Assembly: GCF_026262575.1 (NCBI RefSeq) | Contig: NZ_JAPKFL010000004.1 | Coordinates: 186,001 to 250,000, forward strand | Length of the DNA stretch: 64,000 nt | Reading direction: 5' to 3' | From: Streptomyces marinisediminis | GTDB lineage: Bacteria; Actinomycetota; Actinomycetes; Streptomycetales; Streptomycetaceae | Shown: one piece after another, positions 36,199-44,205 of the stretch | How the letters are laid out: each line of letters begins with the position of its first letter | Numbering within the stretch: position 1 is the stretch's first letter | Notes under the pieces: generated by a model | The model's database searches: none | Told to the model about the DNA's origin: nothing | Seen by the model: the letters and a program-made list of their open reading frames with translations, nothing else | Made by a program: the position numbers and the translations under genes

Positions 36199-37160
36199 GC
36201 ACCTTGGCCCCGCACCCGGCACCCGGTGCCGTCCGGGTCGGCGACTGGGACTTCGGTGACTTCCCCTACGGCCTCGAACCCCTGGCGCTGCCCCCGGCCG
36301 GCCAGGCCCGGGCGGGGGCAGGGCACCGGCCCGTGGCGCCCGCGCCGTGCGAGCCCCGGCGGATCTGCCGGGAACTGCGCGCGCTCACCGGCACGGGCGC
36401 GGCGGCCGCACCCCTCGGCGTGCCCCCGGCCCACTCCTACGACCAGCTCTTCTGGTTCCGCTGGATCACCGGCCACCAGGTGACGTTCGCCCTGTGGCGG
36501 CTGATGGGCCGGGTCCTGGAGGAGCTGCCCCGGCCGGACGCCGTCCCCGGCCCCGCCGCGATGGCCCGGCTGGAGTGCTACACCCTCGGGTACTGCGCCA
36601 TGCTGCTCTACAGCGGTTCGTGCCCGCGCGACCTGTACCAGAGCCTGATCCGGCCGGCGATGTTCCTCCAGCACCGGGGCTTCAGCGGCACCTGGGCGCC
36701 GGACTTCGTGCAGGTGCGCGGGCTGATGCGCGGACGCCCCCTGCCGTGGCTGCCGGACGGGCGGGCCGCCGGGGTGCGGGCCGCCGTGGAGGTCCAGCAG
36801 GCGATCCACGACAGCGTCGCCGCCCGGCTGGTGCCGAACGGGCGGTCCCTGCTCCAGCAGAGCGTCGCCGAGAGCCCCGTGCGGCCGTCGGAGCGCACGG
36901 CCGTCCTCTACGACAACTTCTTCATGACGCTGCGCGGCCCCGTCCCGGACGCGGACGTCGCCGCCCAACTGCTGCGCCGTCTGCGGGCGGTGGGCCTGGA
37001 CCTGGCCGTCAACGGCCTGTACCCGCTCGGCCGGGACGACGAGCCGGAGGAGGAGGGGAGCGGGCTGGTGGCCGGCTGCGAGCGCCGCCTCGGCCCGGTG
37101 CTGGCCACCGCCGCCGCCCACGCCGCCGACCTCGCCCGCCCGACCGGGTCCGCCGCCTGA
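36195..37160 (+). CDS. L-tyrosine 3-hydroxylase, LmbB2/SibU type (heme-dependent)
   Basis: A 321-residue protein without a common named fold. Segments such as WDFGDFPYGLEPL, FWFRWITGHQVTFALWRLM, SGSCPRDLYQSLIRPAM and HRGFSGTWAPDF fit my memory of the LmbB2/Orf13/SfmD family of histidine-ligated heme enzymes that hydroxylate tyrosine to L-DOPA using H2O2. The His in ITGHQ or in LQHRGF may be the heme ligand. Coupling to the DOPA dioxygenase and the three following pathway genes supports the assignment strongly. Alternative: a 3-hydroxy-5-methyltyrosine hydroxylase as in saframycin, less likely here because no matching tyrosine-methylation pathway is seen. Confidence 0.8.
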   Translation: MSTLAPHPAPGAVRVGDWDFGDFPYGLEPLALPPAGQARAGAGHRPVAPAPCEPRRICRELRALTGTGAAAAPLGVPPAHSYDQLFWFRWITGHQVTFALWRLMGRVLEELPRPDAVPGPAAMARLECYTLGYCAMLLYSGSCPRDLYQSLIRPAMFLQHRGFSGTWAPDFVQVRGLMRGRPLPWLPDGRAAGVRAAVEVQQAIHDSVAARLVPNGRSLLQQSVAESPVRPSERTAVLYDNFFMTLRGPVPDADVAAQLLRRLRAVGLDLAVNGLYPLGRDDEPEEEGSGLVAGCERRLGPVLATAAAHAADLARPTGSAA

Positions 37161-37188
37161 CGCCCGCCCGTCCGCCGCCCCGAAGGCC

Positions 37189-37236
37189 GACGTCCCGACG
37201 TCCCGACGTCCCGACGTCCCGACGTCCCGACGCCCG
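37189..37236 (+). repeat. 8-bp tandem repeat between operon genes
   Basis: GACGTCCC is repeated five times exactly (37189-37228), followed by a variant GACGCCCG. Each unit contains the palindrome GACGTC. It lies in the 210-bp gap between the hydroxylase and the reductase genes. Confidence 0.85.
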
Positions 37237-37370
37237 GACGCACGCCGTCCGACGGGCACGGTCCGACAGCCGCGCCCCGGTCACCGGCTGCGGCCCGAGG
37301 ACCTGCAACGGCGGCGCCCCCGCCCCGGGCGGTGCCCTGCCGCCGCCGAGTCGAAAGGAGATCCGAGCAC

Positions 37371-38258
37371 ATGCGCCACGGAGTTCTGCTCCTGCCCGAG
37401 CACCGCTGGTCCCGGGCCAGGCAGCGGTGGAAGCTGGCCGAGGAGCTGGGGTACGACCACGCCTGGACCTACGACCACCTGATGTGGCGCTGGCTGAGCG
37501 ACCGGCCGTGGTTCTCGGCCGTGCCCACCCTGGCCGCCGCCGCCGAGGCCACCTCGCGCATCACGCTGGGCACGCTGGTGGCCAGTCCCAACTTCCGGCA
37601 CCCGGTGGACTTCGCCAAGGAGCTGGTGTCGCTGGACGACGTCTCCGGCGGCCGCGTGGTCTGCGGCCTGGGCGCCGGTGCCGACGGCTACGACACCCGC
37701 GTGCGCGGCGACCGCCCCCTCTCCCGCCGGGCGCGCGGGGCCCGCTTCGAGGAGTTCACCGGCCTGCTCGACCGGCTGCTGCGCGAGGAGCGGACCACCT
37801 TCCACGGGGAGTGGTACACCGTCGAGGACGTGGTGGTGCGGCCGGAGTGCCTGGCGGCGCCCCGCCTGCCCCTGGCGGTTGCCGCCGCCGGACCGCGCGG
37901 CATGGCCCTGGCCGCGCGCCACGCGGACACCTGGGTCACCAGCGGGGCCCCCAACCTCTTCGAGACCGAGCGGTACGACCGGCTGGTCCCGCTGCTCAAG
38001 GAGCAGCTCGCGGCGGTGGACGACGCGTGCGCGGCCCAGGGCCGCGACCCGGCGACCCTGCGCCGGCTGCTGCTGACCGGTGCCTCCGTGGGCGGTGTCC
38101 TGGACTCCGTGGGCAGTTACCAGGACGCCGCTGGGGTCTTCGAGGACCTCGGGTTCACCGATCTCGTCGTGCACTGGCCCCGTCCGGAGTTCCCCTTCCA
38201 GGGGCGCGAGGACGTGCTGCTGGAGTTCGCCTCCGCCCGGTGGGGAGGCAGGCCGTGA
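37371..38258 (+). CDS. F420-dependent reductase, LmbY/SibT type (LLM family)
   Basis: A 295-residue luciferase-like monooxygenase-family protein. HGVLLLPEHRWSRARQRWKLAEELGYDHAWTYDHLMW is the typical first strand-helix. RITLGTLVASPNFRHPVDFAKELVSLDDVSGGR and GAGADGYDTR follow, as in F420-binding members. In 4-alkylproline pathways the homologue (LmbY/Apd6) reduces a C=C bond of the dehydroproline ring with F420H2. The ribosome site is GAAAGGAG. Its stop overlaps the next GTG. A plain FMN monooxygenase is the alternative, but context favours the F420 enzyme. Confidence 0.83.
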   Translation: MRHGVLLLPEHRWSRARQRWKLAEELGYDHAWTYDHLMWRWLSDRPWFSAVPTLAAAAEATSRITLGTLVASPNFRHPVDFAKELVSLDDVSGGRVVCGLGAGADGYDTRVRGDRPLSRRARGARFEEFTGLLDRLLREERTTFHGEWYTVEDVVVRPECLAAPRLPLAVAAAGPRGMALAARHADTWVTSGAPNLFETERYDRLVPLLKEQLAAVDDACAAQGRDPATLRRLLLTGASVGGVLDSVGSYQDAAGVFEDLGFTDLVVHWPRPEFPFQGREDVLLEFASARWGGRP

Positions 38259-39112
38259 CGCTCCCCTTCGAGATCGTCGGCATCTTCGGCACCGGCCCCG
38301 GGGGCGGCAGCCCGCTGGCCGTCGTCCACGGCGCCGAGGGCCTGGCCGCGGCGGACATGGCCTGGATCGCCGCGCGGCTGCGGGCCGACGAGGCCGCGTT
38401 CGTCCTCCCGCCGACCGCGCCGGAGGCCACCCACCGGGTGCGGGTCTTCACCCGCCGCGGGGAGTCGCCCTTCGGGGGGCACTCCGCCGTGGGCACCGCC
38501 GTGGCGCTGGTCCGCTCCGGGCGCCTGCCCGCCGGCCGGGTCGTCCAGCAGTGCGGTGAGCGGCTGCTCACGCTGCGGGCGGACGCCGAGCGCGCCACGG
38601 TCACCGCGACCGGGCCGCAGCCGGCCGACGCGCTGGACCCCGGTCCGCTGCTCGAAGCCGTCGGCCTCACCGGGGACGACCTGGACGGCGGCCCGGTGGC
38701 GGCCGCGGGGTTCGGGCCGCGCTTCCACCTGCTGCCGGTGCGCCGTGGCGCGGTCGCGGCGGCCCGGCCCGACCCCGCCGCGCTGGAGCGGGCGGACCTG
38801 CCGGACGTCTTCGTCTTCCACTGGGACGCGGCCGCCTCCACCGCCACGGCCCGGCTGTTCGCCCCCGGGTACGCCATCGCGGAGGACCCGGGCTGCGCCT
38901 CGGTCGGTCTGGCGCTCGGCGCCTGGCTGGACGCGCGCGGACTGCCGGGCGGGGGGCTCGCCTTCCGGATCGAGCAGGGGGCCGAGCTGGGGCGCCCGGC
39001 CGTCCTGGAGTGCACGGCCGGCTCCGGTGACGGCCCGCTGACCGCCACGGTCGGCGGGCGGGCGCCGCAGGAGCTGACCGGAGAGATCACCGTGCCCGTC
39101 CCCCGGCCGTGA
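38255..39112 (+). CDS. PhzF-family isomerase, LmbX type
   Basis: A 285-residue PhzF/diaminopimelate-epimerase-fold protein. The catalytic Glu is in RADEAAFVL (about residue 46). The family loops appear as GGHSAVGTAVAL (normally GHPTLGTA) and DPGCASVGLALGAWL. In the lincomycin and PBD pathways LmbX-type enzymes isomerise the double bonds of the bicyclic intermediate before reduction. The GTG start overlaps the stop of the F420 reductase gene. All key family positions seem intact. Confidence 0.85.
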   Translation: MTLPFEIVGIFGTGPGGGSPLAVVHGAEGLAAADMAWIAARLRADEAAFVLPPTAPEATHRVRVFTRRGESPFGGHSAVGTAVALVRSGRLPAGRVVQQCGERLLTLRADAERATVTATGPQPADALDPGPLLEAVGLTGDDLDGGPVAAAGFGPRFHLLPVRRGAVAAARPDPAALERADLPDVFVFHWDAAASTATARLFAPGYAIAEDPGCASVGLALGAWLDARGLPGGGLAFRIEQGAELGRPAVLECTAGSGDGPLTATVGGRAPQELTGEITVPVPRP

Positions 39113-39146
39113 AAGCCGTCCCCGCCGCCCGCAGGAAGGTCCTCGC

Positions 39147-40937
39147 ATGCTGCTGCGACCCGAACTCCACGGCACCCGGGGTGCCGTCTCCTCCACCCAC
39201 TGGCTGGCCTCGGCGGCCGGGTCCGCGATGTTCGACGAAGGGGGCAACGCCTTCGACGCCGCGGCGGCCGCCGCCTTCGTCGTCCAGGTCGTCGAACCGC
39301 ACCTGAACGGCCCCGGCGGCGACGTGCCGATCCTGCTGCACGACGCCCGGCACGGCGACGTGCGGGTGATCTGCGGGCAGGGGCCGATGCCCAGGGCCGC
39401 GACGATCGAGCACTTCCGCGGGCTCGGGCTGCGCGCGGTGCCCGGCTCCGGCCTGCTGGCGGCCTGCGTCCCGGGGGCCGTCGGCGCCTGGCTGACGCTG
39501 CTGCGCGACCACGGCCGGCTGCCGCTGGCGACCGTGCTCGCCCCGGCCGTCCACTACGCGGAGCGGGGCCACCCGCTGCTGCCCAAGGCCGCCGCCATGA
39601 TCGGGGCGATGGCGCCGCTGTTCCGCACCGAGTGGCGCGAGTCGGGGCGTACCTACCTGCGCGCGGACGGCAGCGCCCCCGCGCCCGGAGAGCGCGTGCG
39701 CAACCCGGCGCTCGCGGGCACCTACCGGCGGCTCGTCTCGGCGGCGGCCGGGGCCGGACCCGCGGCGGGCGCCGACGCCGCGCTGCGCGCCTTCCACGAG
39801 GGGTTCGTCGCCGAGGCCGTCGACGCCTACACCGAGCGCGCCGAGATGGTCGACGCCACCGGACGGCGCCACCGGGGCCTGCTGCGCGGCGCGGACCTGG
39901 CCGACTGGCGGCCCGGTGTCGAGGACCCGGTGTCCCTGGAGTACCGGGGGCACCTGGTGCACAAGCCGGGCCCCTGGTCGCAGGGGCCGGTCTTCCTCCA
40001 GCAACTGGCCCTGCTGGAAGGGTTCGACCTCGCGGGCGCGGGATTCGGCAGCGCCGACCACCTGCACACCGTGACGGAGGCCGCCAAGCTCGCCTTCGCC
40101 GACCGCGAGGCCTGGTACGGCGACCCCCGTCGCACGGAGGTCCCCCTCGACGGGCTGCTCTCCCCCGAGTACGCGGCGCGGCGCCGGGCCCTGATCGGCC
40201 CCCGCGCCTCGGACACCCTGCGGCCCGGCTCGCCGGAGGGGCGGACGCCGCGCCTGCCGGACCTCGCCGCGGACCCCGAGGTGCGACGCGAGCACGGCTG
40301 GCAGGAGCAGTTGGCCGACGGCATCCCCGCCGTCCCGCTGCTCAGCCAGTCCAAGGGCGACACCTGCTGCGTGACGGCCGTGGACGACGAGGGCAACCTG
40401 GTCGCGGCCACCCCCAGCGGCGGGTGGCTGAAGAGCTCGCCGGTCGTCCCGGGCCTCGGTTTCCCCCTGGGCACGCGGGGCCAGATGGCCTGGCTGGACG
40501 CGGACCACCCCAACGCCCTGGCCCCGGGCAAGCGCCCCCGCACGACCCTCAGCCCCTCGCTCGTCCTGCGCGACGGACGCCCCCACCTGGCCTTCGGCAC
40601 CCCGGGAGGCGACCAGCAGGACCAGTGGACGCTGCACGCCTTCCTCGCCCACGTCGACTTCGGCATGGGCCCGCAGGAGGCGGTGGAGGCCCGGGCGTTC
40701 CACACCGACCACGCGCCGTCCTCGTTCACGCCCCGCGTCTCCCGGGCGCGGGGGCTGACCGTGGAACGCGGCTTCGACGCGGCGGTCCTGGCCGACCTGC
40801 GCGCCCGGGGCCACGAGGTGCGCGAGGTCGACGCCTACTCGCTGGGCAAGGTGTGCATGGCCGGACCCCGGGCGGACGGCGGCGTGCTCGCGGCCGCCAG
40901 CCCGCGCGGCGGCCAGGCGTACGCCGTGGCCCGCTGA
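39147..40937 (+). CDS. Gamma-glutamyltransferase homologue, LmbA/SibY type
   Basis: A 596-residue Ntn-hydrolase. The usual nucleophile Thr is present in KGDTCCVTAVDDEGN, and the C-terminal GTPGGDQQDQWTL matches the substrate-binding loop of the family. There is no signal peptide, unlike the secreted glutathione-metabolising enzymes. In lincomycin LmbA was shown to break a C-C bond and remove an oxalyl-type fragment during alkylproline formation rather than hydrolyse glutamyl peptides; I infer the same here. It has an AGGAAGG ribosome site and follows the PhzF gene by 34 bp. It completes the five-gene alkylproline set. Confidence 0.85.
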   Translation: MLLRPELHGTRGAVSSTHWLASAAGSAMFDEGGNAFDAAAAAAFVVQVVEPHLNGPGGDVPILLHDARHGDVRVICGQGPMPRAATIEHFRGLGLRAVPGSGLLAACVPGAVGAWLTLLRDHGRLPLATVLAPAVHYAERGHPLLPKAAAMIGAMAPLFRTEWRESGRTYLRADGSAPAPGERVRNPALAGTYRRLVSAAAGAGPAAGADAALRAFHEGFVAEAVDAYTERAEMVDATGRRHRGLLRGADLADWRPGVEDPVSLEYRGHLVHKPGPWSQGPVFLQQLALLEGFDLAGAGFGSADHLHTVTEAAKLAFADREAWYGDPRRTEVPLDGLLSPEYAARRRALIGPRASDTLRPGSPEGRTPRLPDLAADPEVRREHGWQEQLADGIPAVPLLSQSKGDTCCVTAVDDEGNLVAATPSGGWLKSSPVVPGLGFPLGTRGQMAWLDADHPNALAPGKRPRTTLSPSLVLRDGRPHLAFGTPGGDQQDQWTLHAFLAHVDFGMGPQEAVEARAFHTDHAPSSFTPRVSRARGLTVERGFDAAVLADLRARGHEVREVDAYSLGKVCMAGPRADGGVLAAASPRGGQAYAVAR

Positions 40938-41240
40938 CCCGCCCCCGGCAGCCCGGCTCCCGCCCCGGGGCCGGAGGGCCAGGGCCCCGCCCGGACGCCC
41001 AGGACCGCTCGCGGTGACCCGGGCCACGCCCGGGACGGCCCGGTCGGCGCCACGGCCCCCGGTCCCGCTCGGGGAGCCGCCGCGCCGACCACGACGGGCC
41101 CAACCCTCACGGGCCGTGGCCGCCACGGGGCGACGCCGCCGCGCTCGCGGCGGCTCGTCGCCGTCCCCCCACCGGCGCGCCGTGCCGCGCGCCGGACCAG
41201 CACCCGAGGTCAGTACCCCTGACCGGAAGGAGTTCTCCGC
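40938..41240. promoter_or_regulatory. Intergenic stretch with an inverted repeat at the next ribosome site
   Basis: GGTCAG (41208-41213) and CTGACC (41219-41224) form an inverted repeat with a 5-bp spacer. It abuts the GGAAGGAG ribosome site of the small gene at 41241. The same hexamers occur at the head of the alkylproline operon. No other gene or clear promoter is seen in these 303 bases. Confidence 0.45.
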
Positions 41241-41354
41241 ATGCCCGCGATACGCGCGACAGGAGTACACGAGGGCGAGGGCCAGGCAGGCCCGTACGCC
41301 ACCGGCCACCGCGGCCACGGTCCGGCCGGTGCGGCTCTCCGGGAGGCGGCATGA
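41241..41354 (+). CDS. Small ORF (37 aa) coupled to the exported oxidase
   Basis: ATG at 41241 has a strong GGAAGGAG ribosome site at normal spacing and encodes a 37-residue peptide starting MPAIRATGVHEGEGQAG, rich in Gly, Ala and His. Its stop overlaps the ATG of the FAD oxidase (ATGA). It has no membrane segment or known motif. It may be a genuine small protein or a translational leader that feeds ribosomes to the oxidase gene. Coding evidence is the ribosome site and the exact coupling only. Confidence 0.45.
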   Translation: MPAIRATGVHEGEGQAGPYATGHRGHGPAGAALREAA

Positions 41355-42832
41355 TCGGCCGCCGCGGATTCCTCGGCGCGGCCGGGGCGGCCGCCGCGGT
41401 GGTGGGTTTCGACCCGCTCGGCGGCGGATGGGTCACCCGGGCCGAGGCCGCGCACCGGCCCGGGTTCGACCGCGCCCCCGCGCTGGACGGCGAACTCGTG
41501 CTCGACCGGCCGTCCCGGGAGGCGGTCTCCACCGACCTGGGCAACATCGTCCACCACACGCCCCGGGCCGTCCTGCGACCGCGCTCGACGCGCGACATCG
41601 CCGCGATGGTGCGCTTCTGCCGGGCCCGCCGCATCCCCGTCTCGCCCCGGGGCCAGGCGCACACCACCTACGGGCAGGGCCTGAGCGGCGGGCTGCTCGT
41701 CGAGAACCGGCACCTGGACCGGGTCCACTCCCTCGGCCCGCACGTCGCCGAGGTGGACGCCGGGGTCCGGTGGATGGACCTGGCGAAAGCCGCCTACGCG
41801 GAGACGCCCCGCAGGACGCCGCCGGTGCTCACCGGCTACACCGGGCTGACCGTGGGCGGGACGCTGTCCGTGGGCGGCATCGGCGGCCTGGTCGGCGGCC
41901 TGGACACCGGGTTGCAGGTGGACCACGTGCGCGAGCTGGAGGTGGTCACCGGCGACGGGGCCGTCCAGCGGTGCTCACCGCGCCGCGCGCCCGACCTGTT
42001 CCACGCGGTGCTCGGCGGACTCGGCCAGTGCGGTATCATCACCAAGGCGGTCGTCGAGCTCGTGCCGGCGCCGGAGCGGGCGCGCACGTACACGCTGGAC
42101 TACGCGGACACCGCCCCGTTCTTCCGCGACCTGCGCACCCTCCTCGACCGCACCGGCGTCGACCACGTCTACGGCGAGTTCCGCCCCGCCGGCTCCGGCA
42201 TGGGCTACACCCTGCACGCGACGGCCTTCCACGCTGCGGACGCGCCGCCGGACGACGCGCGCATCCTGCGCGGCCTGGCCGCCGAGCCGCAGGTCACCGA
42301 CACCGGCTACCTGGACCACGCGTTCTCGATCGACCGGGCCATCGACGCGCTGCGCGAGACGGTGGGCTGGGACCGGCTCGTCAAGCCGTGGTTCGACGTG
42401 TGGCTCCCGGGCTCGTCCGTCGAGCCGTTCTTCGGCGACGTCGTGGACGCGCTGACGCCGCGCGACATCGGCGCCTACGGGGCGGGGCTGATCTACCCGC
42501 AGCGGCGTGCGCGCACCACGCGGCCCTTCCCCCGGCTGCCCGCGCCGGACGACTCGCCCTGGGTGTTCGTCGTCGACGTCAACACCGTGTCCGAGACCCC
42601 GGAGCCGGGCGCGGCCTACACCGAGGCCATGCTCGCCCGCAACGAGCGGCTCTACGCCCGCACCCGCGACGGTTACGGCGGCACGCTGTACCCGATCGGC
42701 TCGGTGCCGTTCACCCGGCGGGACTGGCGCGCCCACTACGGCGAGGCGTGGCCGGCCTTCCAGGCGGCGAAGCGGCGCTACGACCCCGCCGGCGTCCTCA
42801 CCCCCGGCCCCGGGATCTTCGGACGCCGGTGA
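41351..42832 (+). CDS. Tat-exported FAD-dependent oxidoreductase (BBE/FAD_binding_4 type)
   Basis: A 493-residue flavoprotein of the VAO/cytokinin-dehydrogenase-like class. The N-terminus MIGRRGFLGAAGAAAAVVG is a twin-arginine signal ending near AEA. The FAD domain has RGQAHTTYGQGLSGG and GLTVGGTLSVGGIGG. No second signal for membrane attachment is present, so it should act outside the cell. PBD clusters contain FAD oxidoreductases (for example SibW in sibiromycin). An exported enzyme could oxidise a less reactive dihydro (amine) form to the DNA-reactive imine after export, which is my inference. The ribosome site is GGGAGG. Confidence 0.82.
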   Translation: MIGRRGFLGAAGAAAAVVGFDPLGGGWVTRAEAAHRPGFDRAPALDGELVLDRPSREAVSTDLGNIVHHTPRAVLRPRSTRDIAAMVRFCRARRIPVSPRGQAHTTYGQGLSGGLLVENRHLDRVHSLGPHVAEVDAGVRWMDLAKAAYAETPRRTPPVLTGYTGLTVGGTLSVGGIGGLVGGLDTGLQVDHVRELEVVTGDGAVQRCSPRRAPDLFHAVLGGLGQCGIITKAVVELVPAPERARTYTLDYADTAPFFRDLRTLLDRTGVDHVYGEFRPAGSGMGYTLHATAFHAADAPPDDARILRGLAAEPQVTDTGYLDHAFSIDRAIDALRETVGWDRLVKPWFDVWLPGSSVEPFFGDVVDALTPRDIGAYGAGLIYPQRRARTTRPFPRLPAPDDSPWVFVVDVNTVSETPEPGAAYTEAMLARNERLYARTRDGYGGTLYPIGSVPFTRRDWRAHYGEAWPAFQAAKRRYDPAGVLTPGPGIFGRR

Positions 42833-42964
42833 CCAGCACCGCGGCCGGGCCGACGCCGTCAGGCTCCCGGAGCCGGACCCCCGGGGCCGGGGTGGTCCCG
42901 GGGGACGCCCGGCGTGCCGGGACCACCGGGCCGGAGCCGCCCAGCCGCGCCGGGGCGGCCCCGG

Positions 42965-42998
42965 CCCCGGGCGCCCGCCCCGGGGCGGGCGCCCGGGG
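42965..42998. terminator. Perfect 34-bp palindrome, bidirectional terminator
   Basis: The 17-base arm 42965-42981 (CCCCGGGCGCCCGCCCC) is followed directly by its exact reverse complement at 42982-42998, with no spacer. It lies between convergent genes and touches the stop codon of the minus-strand gene. It should terminate transcription from both sides. Confidence 0.8.
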
Positions 42999-43922
42999 TC
43001 AGCCGCCGGTGGCCGCGAGGGCGCTGCGCACGTCCTCGGCCGCGTAGTAGGTGCGCCCGGCGCTGCGGCGGCGCGCCCATCGGTGCTCGCTGGCCAGCCG
43101 GTACACGCTCCCGCGCGGAATGCCCCACAGGGCGGTGACGTCCGCGGGGCTCAGCCAGCGCGGGCCGCGCGTCGGCGGCCCCGGGGCCGGGGCGGCGGAC
43201 CGCGCGGCGGGTTCGCCGCCGGTCCGGCGCGGCGCGGGCGCGGTGCCTTCCCGGCGGCCCGGGGACAGCCACTCCGGGCCGCTCCAACTGTGCGCGGGGT
43301 CGGCGTCGCACGAGACGCGCGCCGGGTCGCGCCGCCGCCGCGGGGGACGGGCGGTCAGGCGCCCGCCGCAGCCGTCCGCCACGCACGGCCCGACGACCAC
43401 GCGCCCCGCCTCTTCGGGACGGGCCACGCCCTCGACCCGGGCGAGCACGTCGGCCGTCTCGGCGGCGAACTCCCCCGCGGCCGCGTGCCGGACGAGCACG
43501 GCGAGGTGGTCGCGCAGAAAGCCGCACAGCTCGGCGGCGGTCCGGCGGGGCGGGCGGGCCCCGGTCAGCTCGGCCGTCAGCCCGGCCCAGGAGGCCAGCA
43601 CGCCGAGCGCGGCGTGGCGCACGTCCGCCGCCGAGGCGTGCAGCGTGCTCACCGGGCGCCGCGAGGGGCCGGGCGGCCGGGCCCACGAGGGCGCGGGGGT
43701 GCGGAAGTGGCGCTCCCCGCACTCGCGGTAGAGGGCGGGCAGGCGCACCAGCGCCTCGTGGAGCCGGGCGCGGCAGGAGGGGCACAGGCTCGTCCCGGCC
43801 ACCGCGCGCGCGGCCCGCTCCGGTGCCGCCGCGCACCCCGGGCCCGCGCACCTCGTCCCCGCTCCGCCGGTTCCCGCCCCGCGCGTCCGTACCGCTCGCG
43901 TCCCCTCGCACCCCGTTGCCAT
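42999..43922 (-). CDS. Cys-rich protein with C-terminal excisionase-like helix-turn-helix
   Basis: A 307-residue putative DNA-binding protein. Cys pairs occur near the N-terminus (RCAGPGCAAA, LCPSCRARLHEAL) and in the middle (CVADGCGGRL, SCDADPAHSW), which suggests zinc ribbons. The C-terminus WLSPADVTALWGIPRGSVYRLASEHRW plus TYYAAEDVRSAL is a MerR/excisionase-type winged helix. The ATG at 43922 is chosen because AAAGG lies 7 bp upstream. Related proteins are common and uncharacterised in streptomycetes. Sitting inside the cluster on the opposite strand, it is a candidate local regulator. Confidence 0.65.
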   Translation of the reverse strand: MATGCEGTRAVRTRGAGTGGAGTRCAGPGCAAAPERAARAVAGTSLCPSCRARLHEALVRLPALYRECGERHFRTPAPSWARPPGPSRRPVSTLHASAADVRHAALGVLASWAGLTAELTGARPPRRTAAELCGFLRDHLAVLVRHAAAGEFAAETADVLARVEGVARPEEAGRVVVGPCVADGCGGRLTARPPRRRRDPARVSCDADPAHSWSGPEWLSPGRREGTAPAPRRTGGEPAARSAAPAPGPPTRGPRWLSPADVTALWGIPRGSVYRLASEHRWARRRSAGRTYYAAEDVRSALAATGG

Positions 43923-44097
43923 CTCCATGCCTTTCGCTCGTTCCCGACAACCGCTGTTCGACGCGCTCCCGGCACGCCGCCCACCCGTATTCCCGGAATC
44001 ACTTCCGCCGACCCCGCCCAGGCCCGCTCTGACCCTTTTATGAGAACACCTGCAACACGCTTGAAGATTCTCTGACAGTCCATTGACGGAGCCACTG

Positions 44098-44133
44098 TTG
44101 ACCGGCCCCGAGGGGCGAAGATAGAAATTTCTA
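44098..44133 (+). promoter_or_regulatory. Promoter with palindrome at the -10, head of the tryptophan/sugar operon
   Basis: TTGACC (44098-44103) and TAGAAA (44122-44127) fit -35/-10 with an 18-bp spacer. The -10 is part of a perfect 12-bp palindrome, TAGAAATTTCTA (44122-44133), a likely operator. AAATT-rich arms also flank the promoter at 35360-35384. Confidence 0.5.
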
Positions 44134-44205
44134 CAGTGCGCTTCGACTGTGTCCGCCGGCTGCCCCGAGCAGCGTCCGCTACGGAACACCGAAGGAGCAC
44201 GACCA

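Noticed and set aside
37189..37236. CRISPR-like array
   Set aside because: The 8-bp units are directly abutting with no spacers, so it is a simple tandem repeat.
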